Assembly (NCBI RefSeq): GCF_050433395.1 | Contig: NZ_JBNPXH010000001.1 | Coordinates: 124,001-188,000 of the forward strand | Origin: Mobilitalea torta | GTDB lineage: Bacteria; Bacillota; Clostridia; Lachnospirales; Lachnospiraceae | Length of the DNA stretch: 64,000 bases | Direction of reading: 5' to 3' | Shown here: positions 25,417-33,962 of the stretch, one piece after another | Layout of the letters: every line of letters begins with the position of its first letter | Numbering within the stretch: the first letter of the stretch is position 1 | Program-made: the position numbers and the translations under genes | Notes under the pieces: model-generated | Databases searched by the model: none | Told to the model about the DNA's origin: nothing | The model's input: the letters and a program-made list of their open reading frames with translations, nothing else

Positions 25417-26724
25417 TTACAGACCATCCTGCTCCGGCAGCGGAGAGGGAGTAGCCGTAGGGCCGGGCGCAGCCGTGGAGAAAGGAATGACGGTAGGCGT
25501 GGGAGCTGCCGGTTCTGTCACTTCCGGAACATCGGTTATCCCATCATCGTCAGTCTCATAGCCGGTCTCTTCTTCAGAAGGCTGTTCCGGCACCTGAGTG
25601 GTCTCGTTCTCTTTCGGGATTTCCTCGGTATCCTCCTCTTCCTCCGGGACCTCTTCCTCGGGATCGGAGGGCTGTTCCGGCACATCGCCCGGTACATTGT
25701 CCTCTCCTTCCTCTTCCGGATTCTCCAGAGAATCATCGGGGGTGCCTTCAATGACATTGCCATTCTCATCTACGATAATCTCATCCTCTTCGAGGGGCAC
25801 TTCGGTAACCTTGGGGGGCGTATAATTTATAAAGTCTGCATAAACCGCTTCAAAATCAAAGTCCGGGCTGGGAGTATAGTGGTAATATTCTTCCAGGGTC
25901 AGCTGATTTGTATACAGGTAATCGGCAAGTGCTGTTCCGACATAGCGGATATGCCAGGGCTCATAAGCATAGCCTGTAATTTCTTCATCACCCTTAGGAT
26001 AGCGGATAATATATCCGTAATGATGGGCGTTATCTGCCAGCCAGATACCCTCCGGGGAGGAGGAAAAGCCGGTGGATAATTTGAAGCCAAGGGACTTGGC
26101 GGATACATCAATGGCAAGTCCGGTCTGATGTTCGCTGGTGCCGGGAACCGCACTGTAACGCAGAGTATATTTCTTGCCTCTCTTTACAATATTACTCGTG
26201 AAGATGCTGGCCTGGCGCTGGTAGGAGCGAAAGCCGGAGATGCCATAGAGGATAATGCCGTCCTGCTTTGCGGCATCAAATAATTTCTCCAGAGCCTCGG
26301 CAGCCTCGGGACGCATCAGGGTCCGCTCATCATAGGAAATCAGGTTGAAGGCCACATTGGGCGTTACCAGCTCGTCAGGCCTGTAATCCTTGGGAAGAGC
26401 ATATTCTTTATTGACAAAAACGGTAAGGCTGGAGGGATCCAGATCCATCTCGGTGGCGGGAACAAAGGTCTCTTCCGCATTGGCAGACGGATCAACGGAA
26501 ACCGAATCATCCGGGGAGGCTTCGGCGCCGGCCGGGATCGGGGTAGTGTATGTATCCTCCCCGGCCATCTTTGTCTCATGGACACCGGGAAAGGTTCCTC
26601 CGGTCGGAATGATGCCGGTATTACCTCGGGCCTGGGATATGTTAACAAATACGACTCCGCTGAGTAATGTAAGAGAAGCGGCGAAGCTTGCAATAAGAAT
26701 ATGTTTTCTTTGTCTTTTTTTCAA
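25417..26724 (-). CDS. D-alanyl-D-alanine carboxypeptidase, VanY/M15B type
   Basis: A 435-residue exported peptidase that trims D-Ala from peptidoglycan stem peptides. An N-terminal signal or anchor segment (about 8-28) is followed by a spacer, then the M15B domain: GFRSYQRQASIF, PGTSEHQTGLAIDVS (zinc His and Asp, near residues 200-208) and YAYEPWHIRYVG (catalytic Glu and zinc His). After the domain comes a tail of about 140 residues dominated by Glu, Pro, Thr and Asp, possibly wall-spanning. Its promoter region carries a repeated element also found before the ABC exporter at 37621. Confidence 0.92.
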   Translation of the reverse strand: MKKRQRKHILIASFAASLTLLSGVVFVNISQARGNTGIIPTGGTFPGVHETKMAGEDTYTTPIPAGAEASPDDSVSVDPSANAEETFVPATEMDLDPSSLTVFVNKEYALPKDYRPDELVTPNVAFNLISYDERTLMRPEAAEALEKLFDAAKQDGIILYGISGFRSYQRQASIFTSNIVKRGKKYTLRYSAVPGTSEHQTGLAIDVSAKSLGFKLSTGFSSSPEGIWLADNAHHYGYIIRYPKGDEEITGYAYEPWHIRYVGTALADYLYTNQLTLEEYYHYTPSPDFDFEAVYADFINYTPPKVTEVPLEEDEIIVDENGNVIEGTPDDSLENPEEEGEDNVPGDVPEQPSDPEEEVPEEEEDTEEIPKENETTQVPEQPSEEETGYETDDDGITDVPEVTEPAAPTPTVIPFSTAAPGPTATPSPLPEQDGL

Positions 26725-26760
26725 AACCTTGGCTCCTTTCGTGAATATAACGAGGAGAAT

Positions 26761-26844
26761 TAATCTGCTGTTGGTGGATAGTAAACGTATCGCCCGCAGA
26801 TCAGGAACTCTTGGACTAATCTGCTCATCGTGGATAGTATAACA
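26761..26844 (-). promoter_or_regulatory. Promoter and repeated leader element upstream of the carboxypeptidase
   Basis: On the minus strand a -10 box TATACT (about 26840-26835), with TGCATT 16 bases before it, is followed by the leader CCACGATGAGCAGATTAGTC. A degenerate second copy of that leader lies at 26761-26783, and a near-identical one at 37668-37699. Confidence 0.55.
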
Positions 26845-26944
26845 TATTTAGGCGATAAATGCAGTAAATAATCTCATAAAATCAATGTAATATATGGGAA
26901 CATTGCAGCACTGCCACGGAGTGGACTGCAGCAGCGCGGCTGAT

Positions 26945-28399
26945 TCATTTGCTGTGCCCGGTCAGGCTGTCAAGAAGCCCGGTCTTCATACGGTATAGCT
27001 TGAGGGAAAGATCCACATATACCTCATGAGGGTTGATCAGACGCCTGGCCTCATCCCAGAGGGAATCCTGCTCCTTTAAGCAGTAGTCGCGGATTTCCAT
27101 AACGGAGGGAGAGGTATAGACGCATTCTCCCGATAAGAAGACAGGAACCAGGAGCTCTCTCAGAGTATAGGTATCCGGCTTCAAATAAGTCTTTTTCCAG
27201 GTGGCAATCGGGTCAAAGAGCAGCAATCCTTCACTGGGGTGGAAGGTTTCCTCATTAAGGGCGATGAGGTCTGCCATTACTTTTCCGCTTTCCTTTTCAT
27301 AGATGCGCACGACCTTCTTGTTTCCGGGATTTGTGATCTTCCACTGGTTCTCGGACAGCTTTATCTTGGGCTGGAACTCTCCGTTCTTCTCTATGGCAGC
27401 CAGCTTATAGACACCGCCGAAAGCAGGGCAGTCCTTAGAGGTAATCAATCGGGTGCCGACACCCCAGGTATCGATTTTAGCGCCCTGGGTCTTTAAGGAG
27501 TCAATAAGATACTCGTCCAGGTCGCTGGACGCAGTAATCCCGGCCTCCGTAAAACCGGCGGCATCCAGGAGCTTTCTGGCCTTCTTGGAGAGATAAGCCA
27601 GGTCGCCGCTGTCAAGGCGGATTCCGTACCGCTTCGGCATCTTTCCCGCGGCCCGCAGCTCTTCAAAAAGCTTAATTGCGTTAGGAACACCGCTGCGAAG
27701 GGTGTCATAGGTATCCACCAGCAGCGTTGTATTCTGAGGATAGAGTTCCGCGTATTTACGGAAAGCGGTCAGCTCGTCGTCAAAGCTCATAATCCAGCTA
27801 TGGGCATGGGTTCCCAGGGCGGGAACATCATAGAGCTTTGCCGCCAGCACATTGCTGGTTCCGATACAGCCGCCGATGACGGCGGCTCTTGCACCCAGAG
27901 TTCCGGCGTCGGGCCCCTGGGCCCTGCGGAGTCCGAATTCCATCACCGGCTCGCCCTTTGCCGCATAAACCACACGGGAGGCCTTGGTAGCAATTAAGCT
28001 CTGGTGATTCAGAATATTGAGAAGAGCGGTCTCGATCATCTGTGCTTCCATAATAGGAGCAATTACTTTCACCAGCGGTTCCATGGGGAATACGACGGTT
28101 CCCTCCGGAATGGCGTAGATATCCCCGGTAAAGCGGAAGTCCCTTAAGTAAGCCAGAAAATCTTCCTGGAAAATCTTTAAGGTACGTAAATACCCAATAT
28201 CCTCCTCGCTAAAGTTCAGTTCCTTTATATAGTCAATCACCTGGTCCAGGCCGGCGCAGATGGCATACCCGCTTCCGCTGGGATTCTCACGGTAAAATAC
28301 ATCGAAGATTACCATTTCATTGCTCTTATTATTATAATAACCCTGCATCATTGTCAGCTCATAAAAATCCGTTAATAAGGTTAAGTTTTGTTTACCCAT
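26945..28399 (-). CDS. pncB: Nicotinate phosphoribosyltransferase
   Basis: A 484-residue NAPRTase that makes nicotinate mononucleotide from nicotinate and PRPP in NAD salvage. N-terminal LTDFYELTMMQGYY is diagnostic, as are YRENPSGSGYAICAGLDQV, EFGLRRAQGPDAG with the active-site His replaced by Gln-Gly as in this subgroup, GTHAHSWIMSF, and GIRLDSGDLAYLSKKAR. The ATG at 28399 (MGKQNLTLL) has CGGAGG 5 bases before it; the in-frame extension up to 28639 lacks family similarity. It is a stand-alone minus-strand gene. Confidence 0.94.
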   Translation of the reverse strand: MGKQNLTLLTDFYELTMMQGYYNNKSNEMVIFDVFYRENPSGSGYAICAGLDQVIDYIKELNFSEEDIGYLRTLKIFQEDFLAYLRDFRFTGDIYAIPEGTVVFPMEPLVKVIAPIMEAQMIETALLNILNHQSLIATKASRVVYAAKGEPVMEFGLRRAQGPDAGTLGARAAVIGGCIGTSNVLAAKLYDVPALGTHAHSWIMSFDDELTAFRKYAELYPQNTTLLVDTYDTLRSGVPNAIKLFEELRAAGKMPKRYGIRLDSGDLAYLSKKARKLLDAAGFTEAGITASSDLDEYLIDSLKTQGAKIDTWGVGTRLITSKDCPAFGGVYKLAAIEKNGEFQPKIKLSENQWKITNPGNKKVVRIYEKESGKVMADLIALNEETFHPSEGLLLFDPIATWKKTYLKPDTYTLRELLVPVFLSGECVYTSPSVMEIRDYCLKEQDSLWDEARRLINPHEVYVDLSLKLYRMKTGLLDSLTGHSK

Positions 28400-28571
28400 C
28401 ATTTCCTCCGTATTGCTGCCAGGCAGCCGTGACATAAGCATTTTATCATAGAAAAACATATACCAGATTCGTAAATAAGTCAAGGGCATATCTTTTCTGA
28501 CTCCTTTCTGCCCAGTAAAATTCTGAAAGAGGGGATATAACTGCAGATCATTATGATATAAGCGGCTAATA

Positions 28572-28616
28572 AAACAGGTGGCTGACACCGTTCCCCGCGG
28601 TATCAGCCACCTGTTT
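28572..28616 (-). terminator. Long hairpin terminator after ytaF, REP-like
   Basis: AAACAGGTGGCTGACACCG pairs with the complementary arm at 28597-28616, with T-rich sequence on either side (bidirectional in form). The core closely resembles the REP-like hairpin at 29350-29383. Confidence 0.85.
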
Positions 28617-28627
28617 ATTTTCATTTG

Positions 28628-28640
28628 GGTGTCAGGCACC
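28628..28640. repeat. REP-like motif GGTGTCAGGCACC overlapping the ytaF stop
   Basis: One copy of a 13-base near-palindrome seen again at 29350-29383 (twice, inverted) and 33123-33135. The last sense codons and the TGA stop of ytaF lie inside it. Confidence 0.75.
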
Positions 28641-29279
28641 CAATCTCAGGAAAGCAAGCAGGATCAGCAGGCCGCCGCTGAGCCAGGATAAGCGGAAGGA
28701 AAACTTGTCACTCAGCTTATTTCCCAAAAGCTCTCCCGATTTTACAGCCAGCATGCTGAGCAGGAGAGAGGCGGTCAGTACCGCGGGAATACTTATGCTC
28801 GAAAGAGCGGCCCCCATGCCTGCGGCCATATTATCTATGGATAGGGCGGCGGCAAGGGAGATGGCCTCCTTCGGCGAGAGTATTTTGGAGTCATCCACAT
28901 CTGCTTCCTTCGGATTTGCATAAATGCTTAGAATAAAATTGAGATTTAAGAAATGGAACCGGATTTGTTTTTTAATAATGGTATGTTTATCAATCATTGA
29001 CTTGATTGCATTATCCAGCAGTTTGATAATGCCTAAGACAAATAAAATACCGAAGGAAATAAAGTGCAGGAAGCCGCCGGGAATATATTGCCTGGTGAAT
29101 GTCCCCAGCAGAAGAGAAATTCCGAGGATGATAGTACACAGAAAAGAGATTACCAGGAGAGAAATCAGGGGAATCCGGATTCGATTGCTTCCATAGGCTA
29201 TGCTTGCGATCAAGGCATCCGTAGAAAGTGCAGCTACAAATATAATTGCTTCCAAGACTTTGAATAATAGATCACTCAT
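28632..29279 (-). CDS. ytaF: Sporulation membrane protein YtaF (MntP-like)
   Basis: A 215-residue protein with six hydrophobic segments, related to MntP manganese exporters; YtaF is the sporulation-linked branch. Key parts are AALSTDALIASIAYG near residue 17 and the second inverted half with AAALSIDNMAAGMGAAL (about 143-159), each with the conserved Asp. Length fits YtaF rather than the shorter MntP. AAAGGG lies about 9 bases before the start. The last residues LRLGA and the stop come from an inserted REP-like motif. Transport of a divalent metal is inferred from the fold. Confidence 0.88.
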   Translation of the reverse strand: MSDLLFKVLEAIIFVAALSTDALIASIAYGSNRIRIPLISLLVISFLCTIILGISLLLGTFTRQYIPGGFLHFISFGILFVLGIIKLLDNAIKSMIDKHTIIKKQIRFHFLNLNFILSIYANPKEADVDDSKILSPKEAISLAAALSIDNMAAGMGAALSSISIPAVLTASLLLSMLAVKSGELLGNKLSDKFSFRLSWLSGGLLILLAFLRLGA

Positions 29280-29349
29280 TTTGTATGCCCTTTGCTGTAT
29301 TGTCGAGATTATCTTATGTCTGATGCCTGTACGGGGTTACCGCCTTGCC

Positions 29350-29383
29350 GGTGCCTGACACCGTTATTGCGGTGTCAGGCACC
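29350..29383. repeat. REP-like hairpin, 14-base perfect inverted repeat
   Basis: GGTGCCTGACACCG at 29350-29363, a 6-base loop, then its exact complement at 29370-29383. It lies directly before the ileS promoter and belongs with the copies at 28578-28613, 28628 and 33123. Confidence 0.85.
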
Positions 29384-29389
29384 TACCTA

Positions 29390-29418
29390 TTGACAATAAA
29401 AATAATTTATACTATGAT
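29390..29418 (+). promoter_or_regulatory. Sigma-A promoter of the ileS T-box transcript
   Basis: TTGACA at 29390-29395, 17 bases, TATGAT at 29413-29418. Transcription would start near 29425, just before the T-box leader. Confidence 0.85.
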
Positions 29419-29439
29419 AGACGATAGATTAAATTGAAA

Positions 29440-29701
29440 CTGATAAATGCATTGACGGAGACAGTAAGCGCAGAGGAACATCCCAGCGAGCCGGGGACAG
29501 TGTAAGCCCGGTATCAGTAGCCTGCGGCTGAACATCACTCCCTAGCAGCAAGCTCCAAAGGCCGTGCGGGCCCAGTAGGCTGTGCCGGTATCCACCGTTA
29601 TATGGATAATGTATGGAAGCCTTGACGGCGGAGTACGTGAAACAGGTGGTATAATGATAGTGAACAGCTCTCATCCTATTTCGGATGGGAGCTGTTTTAA
29701 T
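29440..29701 (+). promoter_or_regulatory. T-box leader controlling ileS
   Basis: This leader has the T-box layout. The AGTA of the stem I base lies at 29463, with the GAGCCGGGG...GCCCGG apical region near 29490-29515. The specifier region CTGAACATCACTCC puts an ATC isoleucine codon at 29534-29536. The antiterminator bulge sequence CAGGTGGTATAATG lies at 29643-29656. The terminator stem is AACAGCTCTCATCC with its complement at 29683-29696, followed by TTTTAA. Uncharged tRNA-Ile would stabilise antitermination and raise ileS expression. The T-box sequence itself is divergent from AGGGTGG. Confidence 0.9.
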
Positions 29702-29751
29702 TGTTAAGCAATTTTGTAATCATTAATCTAAGATAAGGAGGAAGCATTACT

Positions 29752-32700
29752 ATGTACGATAAAGTGTCTACGGACCTGAATTTTGTCGGCCGGGAGAAAA
29801 AGGTTTTAAAGTTCTGGCAGGATAACAAGACTTTTGAGGCTACCATTGAAAAGGGGAAGGGAGGAATGCCCTATACCTTCTACGACGGCCCTCCGACAGC
29901 CAATGGCAAACCACACATCGGCCATGTGCTGACCAGGGTAATTAAGGATATGATTCCGAGATACCGGACCATGAAGGGGTATGATGTGCTCCGTAAGGCG
30001 GGCTGGGACACCCACGGGCTTCCGGTGGAGCTGGAGGTTGAGAAGAAGCTGGGAATTGACGGAAAGGAGCAGATCGAGGAGTATGGTCTGGGACCGTTCA
30101 TCCAGGAATGTAAGGAAAGCGTGTGGAAGTATAAGGGCATGTGGGAGGATTTCTCCGGAACCGTAGGCTTCTGGGCGGATATGAAGGACCCTTATGTAAC
30201 CTACCATAATGATTATATCGAATCGGAGTGGTGGTCCTTAAAGCAAATCTGGGATAAGGGGCTGCTATACAAAGGCTTTAAGATCGTTCCCTACTGTCCC
30301 CGTTGCGGAACTCCTCTTTCCAGTCACGAGGTCGCCCAAGGGTATAAGGATGTGAAGGAAAAGTCCGTGATTGCCAAGTTCCGTGTGAAGGGAGCTGCGG
30401 ATGAATATATTCTGGCATGGACAACTACCCCTTGGACTCTGCCCTCCAATGTGGCTTTGTGTGTAAACCCGGAGGAAACCTATGTTAAGGTCAAGGTGAG
30501 TGTGGATGCCAGGGGCAATGTGCTGAAGAAGGAGGGCGGCTGCTCCTGCGGGCATGACCACGGACAGGATGGCGTCCAGAAGCAGAAGCATGGACAGGAT
30601 GGCGCTCAGGATCACAAGCATGGGCAGGAACATGACCATGGAAATGAAGCCGCTGTCTCCACAGAACATTATATCCTTGCGGAGGCATTGCTTTCTGTGC
30701 TGGAAGGTGACTACGAGATAGAAGAGACTTATGTGGGCAAGGATCTGGAATATAAGGAGTATGAGCCCCTGTTTGATTATGCGCAGCTGGATAAGAAGGG
30801 GCATTATGTTACCTGTGACAATTATGTAACTTTGTCCGACGGTACCGGGGTAGTTCATATTGCTCCGGCCTTCGGTGAGGATGACTCCCGTGTAGGAAGA
30901 AGCTATGACCTTCCTTTTGTTCAGCTAATTGACGGCAAGGGTGAATTCAAGCCGGAAGCAGGAGAACTGGCAGGCCTGTTCTGCAAGAAAGCAGATGAGC
31001 CGATTATGAAGCTTTTGGCGGAGAAGGGCTTGCTCTTCCGGATACTGAAATTCGAGCACAGCTATCCCTTCTGCTGGCGTTGTGATACGCCTTTGATTTA
31101 CTATGCAAGGGAATCCTGGTTTATTAAGATGACGGCAGTAAGAGAAGAACTGATTGCCAATAATAACAAGATCAACTGGATGCCGGAAAGCATCGGGCAG
31201 GGACGCTTCGGTGACTGGCTGAAGAATGTACAGGATTGGGGGCTGTCCCGTGACCGTTACTGGGGAACACCGCTTCCCATCTGGGAATGTGAGGACGGAC
31301 ACCGCCACTGCATTGGAAGCATTGAAGAATTAAGGTCCATGTCGGATAACTGTCCGGATGAAATCGAGCTTCATCGTCCATTTATTGATGAGGTCACCAT
31401 CCGCTGCCCGGAATGCGGCAAGCAGATGACCCGTGTGAAGCCGGTGATTGACTGCTGGTATGACTCCGGCTCCATGCCCTTTGCCCAGTGGCATTATCCC
31501 TTTGAGAATCAAGAGATCTTTGAGAAGAATTTCCCAGCGGACTTCATCAGTGAAGCGGTGGATCAGACCAGGGGCTGGTTCTATTCCCTCCTGGCGATCT
31601 CCACTCTCATTTTCAATAAGCCCTCCTTTAAAAATGTCATCGTAATGGGACATGTGCAGGATGAGAATGGACAGAAGATGTCCAAATCCAAGGGCAACGC
31701 GGTAGACCCCTTTGAGGCTCTGGAGCAGCACGGTGCCGATGCCATCCGCTGGTATTTCTATACCAATTCCGCATTATGGCTGCCAAACCGTTTTCATCAT
31801 GCCGCGGTTACAGAGGGACAGAGAAAGTTCATGGGTACTCTGTGGAATACCTATGCATTCTTTGTGCTCTATGCGAATATTGACGGGTTTGACGCCTCCC
31901 AATATGAGCTGGATTATGACGGGCTGACGGTAATGGACAAATGGCTGCTGTCCAGGCTGAATACCCTGGTAAAATCCGTGGATGAGCATCTGGAGAACTA
32001 TCGGATCACGGAAGGGGCAAGGCTTCTGGCGGAATTTGTAGATGAGCTGTCCAACTGGTATGTGAGAAGAAGCAGGGAACGTTTCTGGGCCAAGGGAATG
32101 CCCCAGGATAAGATCAATGCATACATGACCTTATATACAGCATTGGTAACGGTATCGAAGCTGGCAGCACCCTTCATTCCCTTCATGACGGAGGATATCT
32201 ATCAGAATCTGGTGGTCAATATCGATAAAATGGCACCGAAGAGTATCCATCTGTGTGATTATCCCGTATGTCAGGAAAGCTGGATTGATGCAGAGCTGGA
32301 AGCGAATATGGAAGAGGTACTGGAGGTTGTGGTTCTTGGCCGTGCCTGCCGTAACGCGGCAAATATAAAGAACCGCCAGCCTATCGGCAGGATGTATGTA
32401 AAGGCGGAGGCAAAGGCGAAGCTGTCCGATTTCTATACCGCGATTATTGCGGAGGAGCTGAATGTCAAGGAAGTGGTTTTCACCGGGGATGTCCGCAGCT
32501 TTACCTCCTATAGCTTTAAGCCCCAGCTTAAGACCCTGGGTCCCAAATTCGGCAAGCAGATCGGCGCCATCCGCACGCTGCTGTCGGAGCTGGATGGGAA
32601 TCAGTCCATGGATGAAATCAATGCCACCGGACAGCTTAAGATCATGCTGGAAGGAACAGAGGCGGTGCTGGATAAGGAGGATCTGTTGATTGAGGCCGCC

Positions 32701-33030
32701 CAGACCGAGGGCTTTGTCTCCGATTCCGACCATGGAATTACAGTTGTTCTGGATACGAACTTGACGGATGCTTTGGTTGAAGAAGGCTTTGTCAATGAGA
32801 TTATCAGCAAGATACAGACAATGCGTAAGGAGGCGGGATTCGAGGTAATGGATCATATCCGGGTATTCCAAAGCGGTAATGACAGGATTAAAGAAATCCT
32901 TTTGCGGAATGCGGAGGAGATTAAGATCCAGGTGCTTGCAGAAGAAATAGTTTTTGGCCAGAATCAGGGGTACCACCGGAATTGGAATTTGAATAGCGAG
33001 GATGTTGTGCTTGGTGTGGAGAAGCTGTAG
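29752..33030 (+). CDS. ileS: Isoleucyl-tRNA synthetase (eukaryotic-like class) with a His-rich insertion
   Basis: A 1092-residue class I synthetase charging tRNA-Ile. HIGH is at residues 55-58 (NGKPHIGHVL) and KMSKS at 642-646. The length, WDTHGLPVE, and the absence of a C-terminal zinc finger place it with the eukaryotic/archaeal-like type that is often mupirocin-tolerant. In the editing (CP1) region, residues about 262-302 form an unusual insertion starting GGCSCGHDHGQDG, with two Cys and seven His built from 10-residue repeats. The editing site motif WTTTPWTLPSN lies just before it. RBS AAGGAGG. Controlled by the T-box upstream. Confidence 0.96.
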   Translation: MYDKVSTDLNFVGREKKVLKFWQDNKTFEATIEKGKGGMPYTFYDGPPTANGKPHIGHVLTRVIKDMIPRYRTMKGYDVLRKAGWDTHGLPVELEVEKKLGIDGKEQIEEYGLGPFIQECKESVWKYKGMWEDFSGTVGFWADMKDPYVTYHNDYIESEWWSLKQIWDKGLLYKGFKIVPYCPRCGTPLSSHEVAQGYKDVKEKSVIAKFRVKGAADEYILAWTTTPWTLPSNVALCVNPEETYVKVKVSVDARGNVLKKEGGCSCGHDHGQDGVQKQKHGQDGAQDHKHGQEHDHGNEAAVSTEHYILAEALLSVLEGDYEIEETYVGKDLEYKEYEPLFDYAQLDKKGHYVTCDNYVTLSDGTGVVHIAPAFGEDDSRVGRSYDLPFVQLIDGKGEFKPEAGELAGLFCKKADEPIMKLLAEKGLLFRILKFEHSYPFCWRCDTPLIYYARESWFIKMTAVREELIANNNKINWMPESIGQGRFGDWLKNVQDWGLSRDRYWGTPLPIWECEDGHRHCIGSIEELRSMSDNCPDEIELHRPFIDEVTIRCPECGKQMTRVKPVIDCWYDSGSMPFAQWHYPFENQEIFEKNFPADFISEAVDQTRGWFYSLLAISTLIFNKPSFKNVIVMGHVQDENGQKMSKSKGNAVDPFEALEQHGADAIRWYFYTNSALWLPNRFHHAAVTEGQRKFMGTLWNTYAFFVLYANIDGFDASQYELDYDGLTVMDKWLLSRLNTLVKSVDEHLENYRITEGARLLAEFVDELSNWYVRRSRERFWAKGMPQDKINAYMTLYTALVTVSKLAAPFIPFMTEDIYQNLVVNIDKMAPKSIHLCDYPVCQESWIDAELEANMEEVLEVVVLGRACRNAANIKNRQPIGRMYVKAEAKAKLSDFYTAIIAEELNVKEVVFTGDVRSFTSYSFKPQLKTLGPKFGKQIGAIRTLLSELDGNQSMDEINATGQLKIMLEGTEAVLDKEDLLIEAAQTEGFVSDSDHGITVVLDTNLTDALVEEGFVNEIISKIQTMRKEAGFEVMDHIRVFQSGNDRIKEILLRNAEEIKIQVLAEEIVFGQNQGYHRNWNLNSEDVVLGVEKL

Positions 33031-33060
33031 GCACCCATACCGCAGGCATATATGAAACTT

Positions 33061-33118
33061 AAGAAGGCCGGGATTATAGGAATTGCAGGAGATTCTTATA
33101 ATTGCAGGCCTTCTTTTG
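33061..33118 (+). terminator. Long terminator of ileS
   Basis: AAGAAGGCC at 33061-33069 pairs with GGCCTTCTT at 33108-33116. An inner arm ATTATAGGAAT pairs with ATTCTTATAAT, and a T run follows. Confidence 0.85.
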
Positions 33119-33122
33119 ATCC

Positions 33123-33135
33123 GGTGTCAGGCACC
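33123..33135. repeat. REP-like motif GGTGTCAGGCACC
   Basis: A single copy just after the ileS terminator, identical to the motif at 28628-28640 and to one arm at 29371-29383. Confidence 0.75.
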
Positions 33136-33450
33136 GAGAAAGAATCTAAATTGTGAACAGAAGCTCAGAATCTTCATAAATAATTCACTATTCGGTAATA
33201 GAATGAACACATTTCTATTTTATAATATGGTTATAGCATCAATAAAAGAAGTCACGACTGCAGAGCGGTTACTGGCTTCGACTAACAATTAGCCTATTTA
33301 CATAGATTGAGTTTTTTTCATAAATTTCCCTCCCTTTTTAAGAGCCAGCCTAATCCGCTGGCTTCTCCTCTTTTTAAAAGCGGTAAGCGAAGAGAGGGAA
33401 GGCAGAGGAAAATGGAGCCGCAAGGCGGAATTGCAAGACGGTATTGTCAC

Positions 33451-33479
33451 TTTACTTTCCAAAGCGGGTATATTATAAT
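33451..33479 (+). promoter_or_regulatory. Sigma-A promoter of darA
   Basis: TTTACT, 17 bases, TATAAT, about 110 bases before the darA start. Confidence 0.65.
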
Positions 33480-33588
33480 AAAGGTATAAAAAGGTATAAG
33501 GAAGAACGGTAAGCTTGTCTGCAGATAACAGAATTTTTATACATTAAGACATTTGTTAAGACAGAAGTATAGAAAGGAAGGGAGTCTT

Positions 33589-33906
33589 ATGAAATTAATT
33601 TATGTAATTGTTCGTAATGTTGATAGCAGCTATGTAACGGAGGCATTGAACAAAGCCGGATATTATGTGACCAAGCTGGCGTCGACGGGAGGATTCCTTC
33701 GGGAAGGCAATACCACTCTGATGATCGGAACGGAAGAAGAGAAGGTGGAGAAGGTGATCGAAATTGTGAGGAAGGAATGCGGTCCGAGACAGCAGATCAT
33801 CTCCAATCCGGTAGGCACAGTAGAATATGCATCAATGAATGTTGTCGTCAATGTAGGGGGAGCCACCATATTCGTAATGGATGTAGACCGATATGAAAAA
33901 ATATAG
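33589..33906 (+). CDS. darA: Cyclic-di-AMP receptor (DarA/PstA-like PII protein)
   Basis: A 105-residue PII-like trimeric protein that binds c-di-AMP. MKLIYVIVRNVDSSYV, VTKLASTGGFLREGNTTLMIG and VNVGGATIFVMDVDRYEKI line up with the Bacillus DarA strands and its long loops, including the ligand-contacting ASTGGFL segment. The downstream effector of this receptor is not settled in the literature I know. The start at 33589 has AGGAAGGGAG close upstream. Its strong terminator makes it a single-gene unit. Confidence 0.93.
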   Translation: MKLIYVIVRNVDSSYVTEALNKAGYYVTKLASTGGFLREGNTTLMIGTEEEKVEKVIEIVRKECGPRQQIISNPVGTVEYASMNVVVNVGGATIFVMDVDRYEKI

Positions 33907-33912
33907 TTAAGA

Positions 33913-33954
33913 AAAGATATCCTTCATAATGTAAGATGAAGGATATCTTTTTTT
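33913..33954 (+). terminator. Strong bidirectional terminator between darA and the ABC exporter
   Basis: AAAGATATCCTTCAT at 33913-33927 pairs perfectly with ATGAAGGATATCTTT at 33936-33950, followed by a T run. The A run on the other side serves the convergent gene. Confidence 0.9.
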
Positions 33955-33962
33955 GGTTTGAC

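Larger units (their letters stand above)
33031..33588. other. Spacer between ileS and darA: two hairpins, a REP motif and a promoter
   Basis: There is no convincing gene here. From left to right it holds the ileS terminator (33061-33118), one REP-like motif (33123-33135), a smaller hairpin GCCAGC...GCTGGC at about 33343-33362 with T-rich sequence after it, and a sigma-A promoter for darA (TTTACT at 33451, 17 bases, TATAAT at 33474). Confidence 0.7.

Noticed and set aside
29429..29674. Minus-strand 81-residue frame opposite the ileS leader
   Set aside because: It is the complement of the T-box RNA; no ribosome site or family resemblance.
33083..33292. 69-residue reading frame after ileS
   Set aside because: It starts inside the ileS terminator hairpin, crosses a repeat motif and has no ribosome site.
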